A stretch of 64,000 nt of DNA, taken from NCBI RefSeq assembly GCF_000189635.1, contig NW_002475926.1, forward strand, positions 186,001 to 250,000, read 5' to 3'. The translations under genes and the position numbers were made by a program. Positions 24,090 through 36,541 of this stretch are shown here, piece by piece (the first letter of the stretch is position 1; each line of letters opens with the position of its first letter). The notes beneath the pieces were generated by a model. The model saw only the letters and a program-made list of their open reading frames with translations, was not told the DNA's origin and ran no database searches. This DNA is from Tetrahymena thermophila SB210 (Eukaryota > Ciliophora > Oligohymenophorea > Hymenostomatida > Tetrahymenidae).

Positions 24090-26943
24090 TCATTAATAAA
24101 TTTCATAATCAGTTTCATTATTTTTAATTTTTAATGACACTGGTTTTGGAATTTTAGGAATTTATTTTATGATTTTATTACCCTTTAAAGGATTCATTTA
24201 TTATTATTATTATGGGAGAAGAGATGATAATCTATTTTCTTATAAACTTTAAGCTTAATATTAATTAGATTAAATTTATATATTTTTTGGGGTAATATTT
24301 TTATCTTAATTAGTGTTTTCGAAGTAGTTATTGTTAAATGGGTTAAAACTCAAGCTTATTGATTTATAAACATTAGGGTTTTGCTATGCATCTTTTTAAT
24401 TTAAATTTTAAGAACTTATATTAATGTTTTTTTCTTTTAATATATTGCTCATTAGTAAATTAGACTCTCTTGATATTCTGTTTGTTAGCATTTAAACTAT
24501 GGGAACTTTAGTCTTTATTTCATTAAAATTTTGTTGATTTTTAATGGTTTTCTTGTCTTAATATGATATTGGTTAGTTTTCTTATTCTTATTTGGAGAAC
24601 TTTTTAGGCAATGAAGTTGATTTAATACATAAATTATTTCCAACTGTGCATTCTCCTTCAAGGTTGTTACTATTCTATTTCAAATTAATACTGCCTCTTT
24701 AAGTTTAAATTTCCTTTTTCTGAAAAGGTAAGCTATTTCCAGCTATTGCTCGAGAAAAAGAAATATTTTAGTTATAACTTAAATTTGCTTTATTGTGATT
24801 ATTGGTTGGGGTTACAGATTATGAATTCAAAGGTGTCTAGCTATTAGTAAGATTGACTAGTTATTAACAAATATTTTAGTTTTTATTCAAATTTAATGAG
24901 TTAGAAACTCTATGAGATGAAGAAGTAGGCACTGCTGTTGTTGTTGTTTGCATAATTTTATTCTTAACTTTTTCAAAGAATTAAATTTTTAATAAATCTT
25001 ATTTGCTAATATTTTCCTTAGATTTTTATTTGTGGTGCTAGATAACATCTTATCTAACCTGTTGAGTTAGACTTTTTCTTTTAAATTGATTTATATTTTC
25101 ATTTTCATTTTCCTATTTATAAATGATAAATGTTTTTAAATTTATAAAATGAAAAAATCCTTACTTCTATTGGCTGTGTTGCTAGACATTGTTTACCTTA
25201 ACCTTCATCTTAAATCAGGAGTAAATTTGATTATCTGTTAATATTTATTTCTTAGCAACTCATTCTTTTGCTGTTAGACATATTAATAGATATTGAATTG
25301 TTGTCTTTTGAGATTTCTTCATTTTATTAAAATGAACTAGAAACACTTTTCTTTAATAAAAACTTTGAACTAGACTCAAAATTATACATCTCTTCCTTAT
25401 TTTATTAACACAAGCTTTATAAATCATTCTTAACAAGTTCTTGTTATAATATTTGGCCTTAGTGCTGATTTTGTAGATCTTTTCTTGCTGATAGAATTTA
25501 TTTATAATTTCTAAGAGTATCATTTAATTATATTTTTTTTTGACTGCTGCTTTATGATTTAGAGAATTAATTTTATTTTTCTTCGAAAACATTTTAGTTT
25601 TGATTTTAAATTTTTGATTCTCTACATTAGTTTACTTACTCTAGTAAATTTAAAGATTGATTTAACTCATTCGCATTAAGTTAATTTGGATTATTCTAAA
25701 TGCTTTAAATCTTACATTATTTGTTTTCAAAGTCAAATAGTTATCTCCCAAGCTTTTTTTGAATTACAAAGTTTTAATTTTATTTTCCTAAAATTTAAGT
25801 TTAAGCTTATGGTGTAGCAGGTGCTGTTTCTGAAATAGCTGTTGAAAGTCCAACTGTATTTTAGCACACTGTATAATTCTTACTAATACTTAAGTTATCT
25901 TTAACTTTTATGTTATTGATATCTTTAGATTTCATTTTTATTATGTAATGTAATATTCCCTTTTCTTAATTATATGACTAAGGTACGCTAGCATTAACAT
26001 TGCACCCGTTAGTGGGATATCGAATATTTTAAATATTTTACAGTTTGCTGTTTCCACAACTACCAAGTAAGTTACTATACTATCCATTTTATAATAGAGA
26101 ACTTTCTTGAGTTTTTAATTAAGTATCGCAGTTTTACTTAATTAGCTATTGATCTTTCCTTATTCTTTAATTTGCAGTTGTGGATATACTTCTAGAGCGC
26201 TAAGTTGGATTTTAATCTTAAGAAATAGCACATTCATTTATTTAAGCATTCATATTCATTGAAATTACACTTTCATCATTAAAGCTAAGTTATGATTTTT
26301 ATTTTAAGTATTTTTACTCTTAAGATGTTTAGCACTTTTAAGGATAAATAATTTCATTAGCATTATTTCCTCTAACTTTTGTAAGCCTATCTGGTGATTC
26401 TTAAAGATCATCTCTCAGCTTTTTTAAATCGCTAATGATATCTACACTGTCAAACTCATATTGCACAACCTTTGCTTTTTCCTTAACTTAAAGATTACTT
26501 TTTAACTTTTACTTAGGAATTATTAATTGATTATTTTTTTTGCTGCCATTTTCTAAATTGCAAAGAGCTTAACTCATTTCATTAAGGGTATTTTTAAACA
26601 TCATTTTCTATTTTTAGCTTAAAATCCCTTTTTCATTTTTTAGCTTTTCATTTTTCTTTTAATGTTCTTAAACTGCAACTAAAGACTCTTCACCCCATGC
26701 TCCAAAAGCTTAAATTTATTATAAATTATTTAAATATTTTAAAATAAAATTTAATGATATTTTACATTCATTGTATTCTACGTACTCACTTAGAAGCCTT
26801 AGCTAATTTAGAGCATGTTTTTCCTTTTACTTTTCCTATTGCTAGTTATTCAAATTTAAATGCTAAATATTTGAACTATAATTGTAAAGATCTTGCCCTT
26901 TTAATGTTTCATTCAAAAACTACTTACTTTAGAATTCAATCAT
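24090..26943 (-). CDS. Gln/Asn-rich low-complexity protein, 906 aa, unknown
   Basis: Three exons on the minus strand: 26943-26790, 26708-25165 and 25112-24090. The introns are 81 and 52 bp. Phases match, giving 907 codons and TGA at 24090-24092. The first junction uses a GTGAGT donor and is less certain than the second (GTAAGG). Most of the protein is Gln-, Asn-, Ser- and Lys-rich and presumably disordered. More ordered spots are residues ~45-110 (TFGAWGEESLVAVQEHQ, charged helix), VVQYEFDSVDIISDLKKLRDD, and the Ile/Lys/Pro-rich C-terminus (IIKQIPKIPKPVSLKI). A TAA/TAG-coded poly-Gln run lies near 24195-24212. No enzymatic or targeting motif seen. Confidence 0.7.
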
Positions 26944-27816
26944 TTAACTTACTTGTTCACTAACTCAAAATTTGATAGATAAATTATAGTTTTTTGTTAT
27001 CTTTTGATTATTTTTATTTATTTAATCTTTACTTTAATTCTACAAACCCTGCTAAGGTAGTTTTTAATTTTTTTTATTAACTAGATTAGCAAAAAATTTA
27101 ATTAATGCTTATATTGAATATTTTAACGTTCAAATAATTTTTCTAATAAAAACACTTTTTGAAAAACACTTCAAAACTCTATAACTATATCTATCTATTT
27201 CTCATCAAAAACAAAATTTAACAGATTCTTTTAAAAAGATGATTTCTATTTTTTTATTATTGAGAAATAAAATTTTCTAACTTTAAAAATAAAATAATTT
27301 CTCAAATTTGAAATTAATATCAAATAAAATAGAGGATTCGTTCTTTTTTAAATTTTTAAATACCACAATTCTCCCCAATCTTTCTAAATATTTATAAATA
27401 AATTAACTACAATTTTGTGTTTAAAAATGTTTCTTCATTTTTAAATATTCCTCTGATAATATAATAATAATTTATTCAAACATTATAATAAATGAATTTA
27501 TTTGAAAAGTTTAAAATTAGTTGCTTAAATTATTAGATAAAGATTTACTTAAATAAAAAAAGGAATTTACATTAAAAAATAAATATTTTTTTAAAATATT
27601 TTAAACTTTATCAAAGCAATTAATTATTTTTTTAAAACTTAAATTTATTATAGAATTTAATAATTATTAATTGATTATTTTATAATTTAAAATCAAAATA
27701 TTCTTAATGCAATATTTATTACAAAAAAGCTTAAGAATTAAAGATTAAATTGAAGGTTGAATACTTTAATAATTATTTTTATAGATTTTTTTTTGAATGT
27801 AAAATGTTTTAATAAA
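26944..27816. other. intergenic
   Basis: About 870 bp between two - genes, AT-rich throughout. No gene, RNA or repeat recognised. Confidence 0.7.
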
Positions 27817-30800
27817 TCATATTGTGCAGATATCTTCTTGCAATCTATTAATTTAGTTAATTATATAATTGAAATACTTTTTGTATTTTAGTTTTATAAC
27901 GTCTTTATCTTGGTGACCTATTATATATAATAAAAATAAATTGTTTTTTCTGTATTTTTTATTGATATTTTTACCTATATCTAAAACATCTATAATTTAA
28001 TCAAAGTCTACCATTTCTTTAAAGAGCTATTCAATCTTTTTGAAAAAAAGTTAATAATAATATAAAATTAATTAAATTACTTGACTCTTTTTAGCTATTG
28101 TATCAGTCCAAATATATTTTTTGTGCTCATCAACTTTTTAACTAATTTTTTTGATATCTTATTTATTTCTATTAATGTACTCAATTAATCTATCAAATGC
28201 ATGTTCACTAGTGGTAACTATTTCTTCTTCGTTTTCACCTGAAATTTATTTACTTATTATATTAGATTTAGAAGGAGTTAGCTATTGTGTAGGAGACAAT
28301 GGTGATTGCTTGTATTCTAGTAATTGATCTGAGCTAACTTTTTAATCTTAAGAAAGTCTCATCTAATTCTTATTATTATCACTAGATCCTTAATTTTTTG
28401 CCCTAAACAGCTCTTCCTCAACCAAGTAATTTTCCCTAAGCTACTATTTCAATAGTTTATTTTTCTTTTTTTCTTTGATCTCTTCCCAAGCTAATCCAAT
28501 AGTAGATGTAAAGAAGTTATAAACTGCCATAGCAAATAGCATAGTATAGAGAAGCATGTACATCTATTCTAGAGGAGATGATAACTCTTTAATGGAATTC
28601 ATGAAATCTGAAATTTGATCTCCATGATATGTTGCAAACAAAGTTGTCATAGTATAACTAAAGCTATGGAAAAAGACACTATCACTATACATGCAATATC
28701 CTTAATTAATTAATTTTATTTAAATTTATTTAATTCCAAATTATTTTGGTTTTAAAAAATTACCAAATATCCCAAAAGCCATAAAAATAGGGAAAATACC
28801 AATCAAAGTATAAAGCCACCTATTTTTTTTAATATTATTTTTATTGTTAATCTTTTTTAAAGAAAAAAATTTACTGATTGATAACTTTAGACATCAAGTT
28901 TGAAAATATAATATGATCACGATCATATTCAACATATTGCACTACAGTAATCCAAGCTATAGCGCAACCAAATCCAATCAATCTCTCTTTTAGGTCAAAT
29001 ATGAATGAAATATCTTGCCCTTCTTACCTTTCTATGGAAGAACTTGAAACATAAAGCAAAATACTTCCACAAATCTAAAAGAAATTTCCAACCATACTTA
29101 ATAATTACCATTTATTGAAAAATTTTAATTTCTCTCTTAATGTTATATTTTCCCATTTCAATGAGTGCTTATTATCATAAATATTTCTTAGTTTATTTGT
29201 TTATATCTACCTATCTTAGTCCTATGATGACCTAGTTTGCTGATCTTTTTAAAAATGTAACTTTATTTTTGCTCATTCAATGTAGTAAAAAAATAGAATT
29301 ACTTTGATAGGTTATTATATTTTTTGTTGATTACTTTAGTCTTATATTCTGTAAGTAAGCCCTATCTGTAGCTTATTTTGCGCATTCATAAAGCACAAAA
29401 ATTCTATAAACATACCTCATATGAAGGAAAAATAGCAGTGAAGATATTATTATAACCATAAAATTTATGAATGCAGTTTAAAATCCTCTAGTAGCTTTTA
29501 GAGTATTTTACTGCTTAAGAATACGTCCCTTTGTTGGCTTAAGTTTTATTTAGTTTGGTTATTAAAAGTTTTAATTAAAAAAATCTTACCAGCAGTATTT
29601 CAGTAGGAATATTAAATTGGCTTTTTTGATGTTTTTAAGAGAAGGGTGATTTGATTCTTTGATAACCTTTTTACTTAACTGGCTTAACTAACTAATGTTT
29701 ATCCCTTCTTTCTAAAAATTTATTCCATTCTTTAGTTATATGGAAATTTGACAAGGCTTCTGCAACTATTCTTCTATTTTATTTATTTGCTATAGTGCCG
29801 AGCTCATTTATGAATTATTTTAATTTTAACTAACTATTTGCAAATTTTTCACCTAAAAATGTTGTATTTGAGAACTTTTCTTGTAAATTACGTAGCACAT
29901 CTTATTAAGGATCAGCTTATTATGATAATTTACTCTTAATTTTATCACATACAACTTAATCAGCATCAACAGAAGCTTCTACTTTGAATCCAGATTCTAT
30001 CATATACATAATTTTAATATCCCAACAAATATTAGAATTGACAGAAAATCTGGTTTATAAATTCTAAATGAGCAAATAGAACATATTAACCTTCTAAGTA
30101 TAATCCTGTTAAGTATAAAATTAAGGTAAATTAGTATATTAAATGCATTTAATATATTCAAAATTAATTATGAATACTTCAAATATTTACAGAAAATACT
30201 TTTTAACAATAAAATCTAATTCTAAATTGTTTACTTTGATACTTAACACATTATCTTATTAAAATGGTTGAGTTATTCCTTCTTTTAAGTTAATTGTGCT
30301 ACAATATGCTAATTTGTGAGATTTATCAGTTGGCCAAATAGTGTAATAACTTAAAAGGTAGAATTTTGTTTAATCATAGTCAATAACTTCAAATTAAGTT
30401 TAAGTTTAAATATTTTAGAAAAAAGAAATAGTTTCTTCCAAATTCTTTTTTAAATCTTCTGGAGTAAAAAAGAATTTAGATTGGTGATTGTCGTCGCCTT
30501 GATCTATATTCTTATTTTAATATAATTTTAGTAATTCATTTAGCCATAACATTCTTCCAAAAGATTAGCTATAAAAAAAAAGTTTAATATAAAAAGAGAA
30601 ATCTTACAAGCAAAGTGCTCTTCCAAAAATCAATGTTGAAGCGAGTGTAATCTATCTCTTAAGTTGCCATAATTTTTACTTACATGGTAACAAAAGCTAT
30701 CAGCAGTATGTGTAGTAAAAATTTGATAGGAAATTTATCTAATATATATTTGGGAGTTAAATTAATCACAAATTTCTACAAACTAAAAATGTATTAATTA

Positions 30801-31138
30801 ATGTAATTACGATTTCTAATTTAGTATCTTTAGAAAGGGTTTGTTTTTAGCTTTACTTTGATGTAACGTAGAATTTATTCACCATCCATGTTACGGTATT
30901 ATTGGCTTTTAATAAGATTTTGCTAATCTTATTACTATTCTTCTAAATTTGAATCAGAACCATTAATTTTGAAGTTTATATTTTCATTTTACTCATTTTT
31001 CTTCGGAGTAAATTCTCCTTATTAGCTCTCATTTTCTTCTCCGTAGCTTGAATTGACTTAACGAAAAGCGAAGGAAGATTATTTTTTTAATTCTCCATCG
31101 TCATCTTCTGGTTCTAAAGACCCTTTTCTTTTATTCAT
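27817..31138 (-). CDS. TRPML/polycystin-type TRP cation channel, 980 aa
   Basis: Seven exons on the minus strand: 31138-30608, 30510-29590, 29528-29303, 29244-28875, 28819-28764, 28700-28081 and 28035-27817 (TGA 27817-27819). Introns are 45-97 bp and phases close exactly to 981 codons. The layout is that of mucolipin/PKD channels. There is a polar N-terminus with NPFQRYQIRNR before TM1 (residues ~138-157, KFLLHILLIAFVTMQ). A large luminal loop follows to ~485, including FFFTPEDLKKNLEETISFF, which parallels the mucolipin pre-domain. TM2 to TM5 lie in ~500-705, and a pore segment contains TTLFATYHGDQISDF, where HGDQ stands where mucolipins have NGDD. TM6 follows (~755-780), then a long Gln/Ser-rich tail and coiled coil. 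It should pass cations, perhaps Ca2+, in an endomembrane or ciliary membrane (inference). The second and third junctions were chosen by phase and family fit. Confidence 0.82.
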
Positions 31139-31593
31139 TTTATAGCTTTGTTGTTGTTATTACTAGCTATTTGATAATAATGTATATGAATTTAATTAAC
31201 TAATTAAAACCACTGAAGAAATATTAGTACTTGATTGTATGTTTGGTCTATGAGTAAGTTAGCACCTTAAAAATAATAAAAGCCTTTATTTAATATTTTT
31301 GGTTAAGTATTCTATAGATTTTTTTAATAAGGACTAAAATCCATGCAAAAGAGTGTCAATATATTTTTATCTATCTTTTATCAAGCCTTTAAACTAATAA
31401 GTGAACAAATGATCATACTTTTAAAATTTCAAACTTTTATTTTTCCCTATTAACATATTCCAAATTACCCCACCAAACTTGCTGTAACTAACTAAAACTT
31501 ACTCTAATATTTTAAAACAACTAAAAACATGGAATTTTTTTATTTTATTTGTAATTAATTTATCCATAAATATTTGTATCCTTTTTTATCAGA

Positions 31594-31940
31594 AAATTTT
31601 TTAAAAATTCATAGTAATTCATACATGAGCTTTTGTATAAGATTATTTATTTTGATCAGAATAAATTGATTTAAATTTATAACAGAAAATATTATAAACA
31701 ATAATAAATTTATAAATCTTAGAAAGTAGAAAGTGAAAAATGAAAATAAAAAGTTTTAGTTTATTAAAATTAAATATTAAAGAAATCAAACATTATCAAA
31801 TTATAAAAATAAAATAAAATTTTATTTAATTGCTTAGTTAATCTTTTATAAACTCATAATTTGAATAAATTCATCTCTAATGAAAAACTAAATAAAAATG
31901 ATAACCATCATTACAAAAAAAATTCTTAAGTAGTAAAAAA
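31594..31940. repeat. tandem repeat C, copy 1
   Basis: About 347 bp non-coding unit repeated with a period of 361 bp. Diagnostic block: gagcttttgtataagatt. Long stretches of 40-60 bp are identical between the copies. Confidence 0.88.
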
Positions 31941-31954
31941 ATTCAATTATCATA

Positions 31955-32312
31955 AAATTTATTAAAAATTAATTGTAATTCATATATATGAGCTTTTGTA
32001 TAAGATTATTTATTTTGATCAGAATAAATTGATTTAAATTTATAACAGAAAATATAATAAACAATAATAACTTTATAAATCTCAGAAAGTAGAAAGTGAA
32101 ATGAAAATAAAAAATTTTAGTTTATTTAAATTAAATTTTTAATTAAATATTAAAGAAATCAAATATCATCAAATTATAAAAATAAAATAAAATTTTATTT
32201 AATGACTTAGTAAATCTTTTTTTAACTCATAATTTGAATAAATACATCTCTAATGAAAACATAAATAAAAATGATAACCAATCATACAAAAAAAATTCTT
32301 AAGAAGAAAAAA
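31955..32312. repeat. tandem repeat C, copy 2
   Basis: Second copy in the same orientation, starting 361 bp after copy 1. It is much closer to its partner than repeats A and B are to theirs, which suggests a more recent duplication. Confidence 0.88.
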
Positions 32313-32927
32313 CTTTAAATTTATCATATTATGTTTAATAAATTATTTTTGCTCTAAAATGTTAAATGAATTTTTTTTTTTTGAAATATTTTTATAATTG
32401 TTATAATTTGAATTAAATCTTACTAATCTCAAAAAAAAAAAAGATTCAAATAATCAAAAAACTTAAAAAATATAATTTTTGTATTAAAAAATAGCATTAT
32501 TAATTATGGCATGAATTAAGAAATATCAAAGGAAAATAACAATTTTGTGAAAATGTTAAAAATAGAATATAATAGTATATAAAATTGAAATATTTTTGGT
32601 ATAAAAATTAATAGTTAAACGAATCAGATAAAAATGATTGTTGAAAAACAAATTAGTTTTGATAAATAAATTATAATTTGGATTATGCAAATCAAGTTAA
32701 AGTAAACTAATTTATGAGTGGAAACAAATGAAATTTTAACAATTTATTTATGTTTATGATGTAATGAATGATGTAAATTATCAGGCATGATATAATTTGT
32801 ATCACTTTGTAAAAATTTAATAATTTACTATAATCATAAAATAAAATTAACATATTTTTTAAAGTTAAAATTAATTCTTTTATAAAGTTTCTACTTTATA
32901 TTATTTATTAATTTATTTATTTATAAA

Positions 32928-33857
32928 TCAATTATCAATGTCTATCTTATCCATATCAGCACATCTATCTAAATATTATGCAGATAATTGAGAAATGGTA
33001 GGGGCAACTTCGACTGAATTGTTGATATTTTAGCTGTCGTTACCATCAACGAAAATTTATCCATTGCTCTTGATAGCTGTAATTAATTCATCACAATTGA
33101 GATCTCCAAATTTAGCTTCGAGCATTCTAGACTCTTTTCTTAATTTTTATTCCAAATTCATAGCTGAATTTGGGCAGTCAGTCCAGTACATAGGATAACC
33201 AACTCCTCTTCCATAGCTAGGCTTTTTACAGGAGATACCAATATCAGTGTAATTTTCGGGACAATCTGGTGAGCATATGCAGCAACCTACGTTGTGGAAA
33301 CCCTCAGCACATTTAGGATAGATAACTAAACCATATTGCTCACAACCTTATGAATTTTCAGCTTCACAACGCTTATAAGCATTATTTAAGCTCATGTCAT
33401 CACCAAACTCCCAAGGATAGCCAGCACCTCTACCATATGAGCTAGGTTTTTTGCAATAAAGACCTTAATCTTCATATCTAGAAGGGCAGCTTTCAGCACA
33501 AATACAACATCCAAAGTTATGATATCCTTCATTGCATACAGGATATTCAATAGCACCCCATTGCTCACATTATTTTTATTCTTTTTGTTAGCAACGTTAA
33601 GTAGCAGGACCTAAGCAAATAGGGTCTTTACAGTCTTCAACCATAGGTTTTATTTATTCTGCGAGTGAAATCAATCCTTTGGCAAAACTTACCCAATCTT
33701 AAGCGACAGCAGATTTAATAGCATTTCCTAAAGTTTATGCAGCCTTAGCAACATCAACAGTACATCTTAAGAGGTTTCCTTGTAAAGGTTCGATCTTGCT
33801 AGAAGATACGCAGCTAATCAAAAGAATTGTAATTGCAACAATTAAGGTTTTTCTCAT
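32928..33857 (-). CDS. secreted Cys-rich protein with duplicated CCIC / YGRGxGYP module, 309 aa
   Basis: Single exon, ATG 33857 to TGA 32928-32930, 310 codons. Residues 1-20 form a signal peptide (MRKTLIVAITILLISCVSSS). A helical region to ~85 follows. Then come two tandem Cys-rich modules, each with a C-E-Q-W/Y-G segment, GxHNxGCCIC, CPxxYxDxGxxCKKP and YGRGxGYP. The second copy ends YGRGVGYPMYWTDCP. The tail is helical and less Cys-rich. The repeats look like disulphide-stabilised extracellular units and occur, to my knowledge, in several ciliate secreted proteins, though I cannot name a domain family. Codon use is relatively biased, suggesting abundant expression. Cargo of secretory granules or an extracellular coat is possible, but that is only inference. 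Confidence 0.82.
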
Positions 33858-35412
33858 TTATAAATTTAGTATTTAGTTTATTTTTAATTATCAAAAGATT
33901 ATTATTTTGTTTATCTAAAAATCTTTTTAAACTTGCTTTTAAAAATTTAATTCAATATACCTTCTTCTTTTCAAAAGGCTTTTAGTGTATATGATTATAT
34001 AAAGTAGTTGTAATCTATAAATCTATTCAATTTGTACGTCATTTGCACTTTAATCACCATAAAAAGCAAATGCAGTGAAAAAGCAATTATCAGTAACCTT
34101 AATAGCTAAAAAAATTAAAGTAAAAAAAAATACAAATTGAATAAAATATCTAAAAATATCCAAACCAATAGATGCTAATAAATTTCCAAGTCTATCATCT
34201 TATCATATTTTCTTTCTTTGCAAAGGTTTAACAGAATATTTAAAATTAATAAAAAATACTTAATCAATATCAAATTATTAAAAATTTAAAATGAATTTAT
34301 TGTCATAAATATATATATTTTAATTAATTCCTTTATTATTTTACATTTTTTACTTTAAAAATATAAATTTACGATAAAGGTTCATATTAAGAACATATAG
34401 ATTTCAGTTTAGACATCTAATTACCGGCTTTAATTAAGAAGCGATTATTTAGTAATTTTATTTTTATTTATTAGGATTAAAAAAAATATTTCTTGGATTA
34501 TAAACTTTAGATTTAAATAAAAATATTTTTAAAGATAATAATATTTATTTTATTTAAACTCTATTTTTAGATGTTTTTATTATAAAATTTAATGATATGG
34601 AATTGATATTAAAATATATTTTTTTCAATACTTATCAAATTCAAAATTTTAGTCATAAATTTATACTAAATAATGCCACTTATAATTTTAATTATATTAA
34701 ATTCTTTTTTGCTCAAATTACTTTGGTGAAAAATATCAAGATGGATCATTTATATATTTGCAAATTGTTTTTAAACAATTATTTTTATAAACTAAATAAT
34801 TATAATTGAGTTGAAAAATGTTAAATAAATTTAACAAATTATTAATTTTGGAAAAAGAATGGTAAAAGCGATATTTAAATAAAAAGAAAGAACTGATTAA
34901 ATTTTAACTTAATAATTAAGGTCAAATAAATAAACATTTTAACTAAAATTAAAACTTTTTGAATACATTAAATAAATTAGATTATTATAAATTTTATTTT
35001 AGATACAAAAAATAAATAAATAAATAATTTGAGCTATTTTTAAAATAATTAATTATTTATTTGTTTTTGGTTAGTATATCAGTCAGTAATTATTTTTTAT
35101 ATAGAGACTTTCTTTTTAAATGAGCAAAATATTTAAAATCACCCTTTAAAATAGATAAATATTAGTTAGTTAACTGGCTTTTTGAGAAAAAATTGTTAGT
35201 CTTTTGTAGCCTTTATTGGTGTTTAATTTATTTTAATTATCCTTACAAATTTTGTGTAATTTATTAAAGATTATACTCTTTTTTTAGTTATTGAAATGAA
35301 GATTTTGTTTTTATTTATTTATTAGAATATTTTTTGGAAAAGGAAATTTATTAAATATCAGTTCACATACATGGATATACCAATAAACTTATATGAGCAC
35401 TAATGGGTAAAA
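33858..35412. other. intergenic
   Basis: About 1.55 kb. The + frame at 34597-34809 is Phe/Asn/Tyr-rich and lacks any TAA/TAG Gln codons, so I treat it as chance. The stretch 33970-34110 is slightly less AT-rich, but no gene was found in it. Confidence 0.6.
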
Positions 35413-36541
35413 TCACTGAACATCTAATCCAGATAAAATTCTATTTGTATTTTATCCTTATTAATTTTACTAATTAGGATCTTCATTGTTTTTTTTCCTT
35501 TTAATTTTACTATAAGCATCTTTTAAGAAATCTTTTACATTTTCTAACTTGAATTTAACCTCTTCCATGATTGTTGCATTAAGTCTAGTTTAATTTAATC
35601 TTGTTTAATTCAAATTCGAGATATATTCTCTTGGTGTGCATAAACCGTGTTAGCTCATAACAGTAATCTGCTTTTTTAAATCATTCATATATAAGTCTTA
35701 TCTTAGTAGTTCTTGAGCTTATATTTATTAAAATTCCTTCATATCAATTAGATCATATTTAACATCTTCTAGCTATTCAGATATTTTATTTCTTTGCTAT
35801 TTCATTTTAATTAGATCTTTTTCTACTTCAGTTAGAGCTTTCACGAGACTGGTTATTTCTTCATACACTTTTTTGTTGTCTTTTTTTGGACTACTTTAAT
35901 TTGATGAAGAACTTGATGGTAAATCTTAGTTTTCCTTAACTGAATCACTTTTCTTGAGTGAGTTTTATAAATCTAAGCGTTCCTACTTTAATTGCATTTT
36001 CCTAATAACATTCAATCTCTATTTAGATGCTTTTTCTTCTTATAATTTTTACTCTAAATTCTCTTTGAGACCTCTAAGTAATTGTATTTTATATTCTTTT
36101 GGTAATTTTAATTTATCTATTTTTTGTAATTAGGAGCTCTTCTAATCTTATTTTTTATTGTTTTTCATTTTATACAAAGATAATTCAATGACCTCATTCT
36201 GTTTCTGATTAAAATGGATATCTTCAAATTTGCTAAAATACTACATTTTCTATAATAAATGTGCTTTTTCAAACCAAACACAGTTTGCAATCTTAAATTT
36301 TTAATAATCTTCTTTTATTTAGCTATATACTAAAAGTAAAAAATAAATTAAATATATTGTTTCTTTTTAATTAATTGTTATCAGTATTAATAATATCATC
36401 CAATTTAAAATTATGAAATTTGTTAAAAGTGCTAACACTCTAATGGTGATAGCTATTTTTTTTTTTAACACACACAAATATACTCAAAATATTATTTGAA
36501 AAAAAAATAGTACTTTCTAATTTCTCATTTAATTTTACCAT
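35413..36541 (-). CDS. coiled-coil protein, 314 aa, unknown
   Basis: Two exons on the minus strand: 36541-36514 (28 nt) and 36329-35413. The 184-bp intron joins them in phase to give 315 codons, TGA 35413-35415. The protein begins MVKLNEKLEIYSQIKEDYQ and is helical almost throughout. Heptad-like charged stretches cover residues ~1-40, 70-135 and 165-235 (KVYEEITSLVKALTEVEKDL, QQRNKISEQLEDVKYDLIDM). A Ser-rich gap (SSSSSNQSSP) separates two coils. A short conserved-looking motif, QHGLCTPREYI, precedes a basic, Gln-rich tail. It is probably a structural or scaffold protein. The first exon is very short, so the start depends on the donor chosen; the main frame beyond 36329 is secure. Confidence 0.72.

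Larger units (their letters stand above)
31139..32927. other. intergenic with a tandem duplication
   Basis: About 1.8 kb between two - genes, containing repeat C (two copies, listed). The rest is AT-rich without gene or RNA signals. It holds the promoter of the channel gene. Confidence 0.7.

Noticed and set aside
26754-26963. 69-aa + frame
   Set aside because: Antisense to exon 1 and the first intron of the minus-strand Q/N-rich gene.
29272-29302. A 31-nt intron in the TRP channel gene
   Set aside because: Extending the same donor to the next AG (29245) gives a 58-nt intron with correct phase, more usual for this genome.
34597-34809. 70-aa + frame
   Set aside because: Phe/Asn/Tyr-rich composition of random AT DNA, no recoded Gln codons and no recognisable feature.
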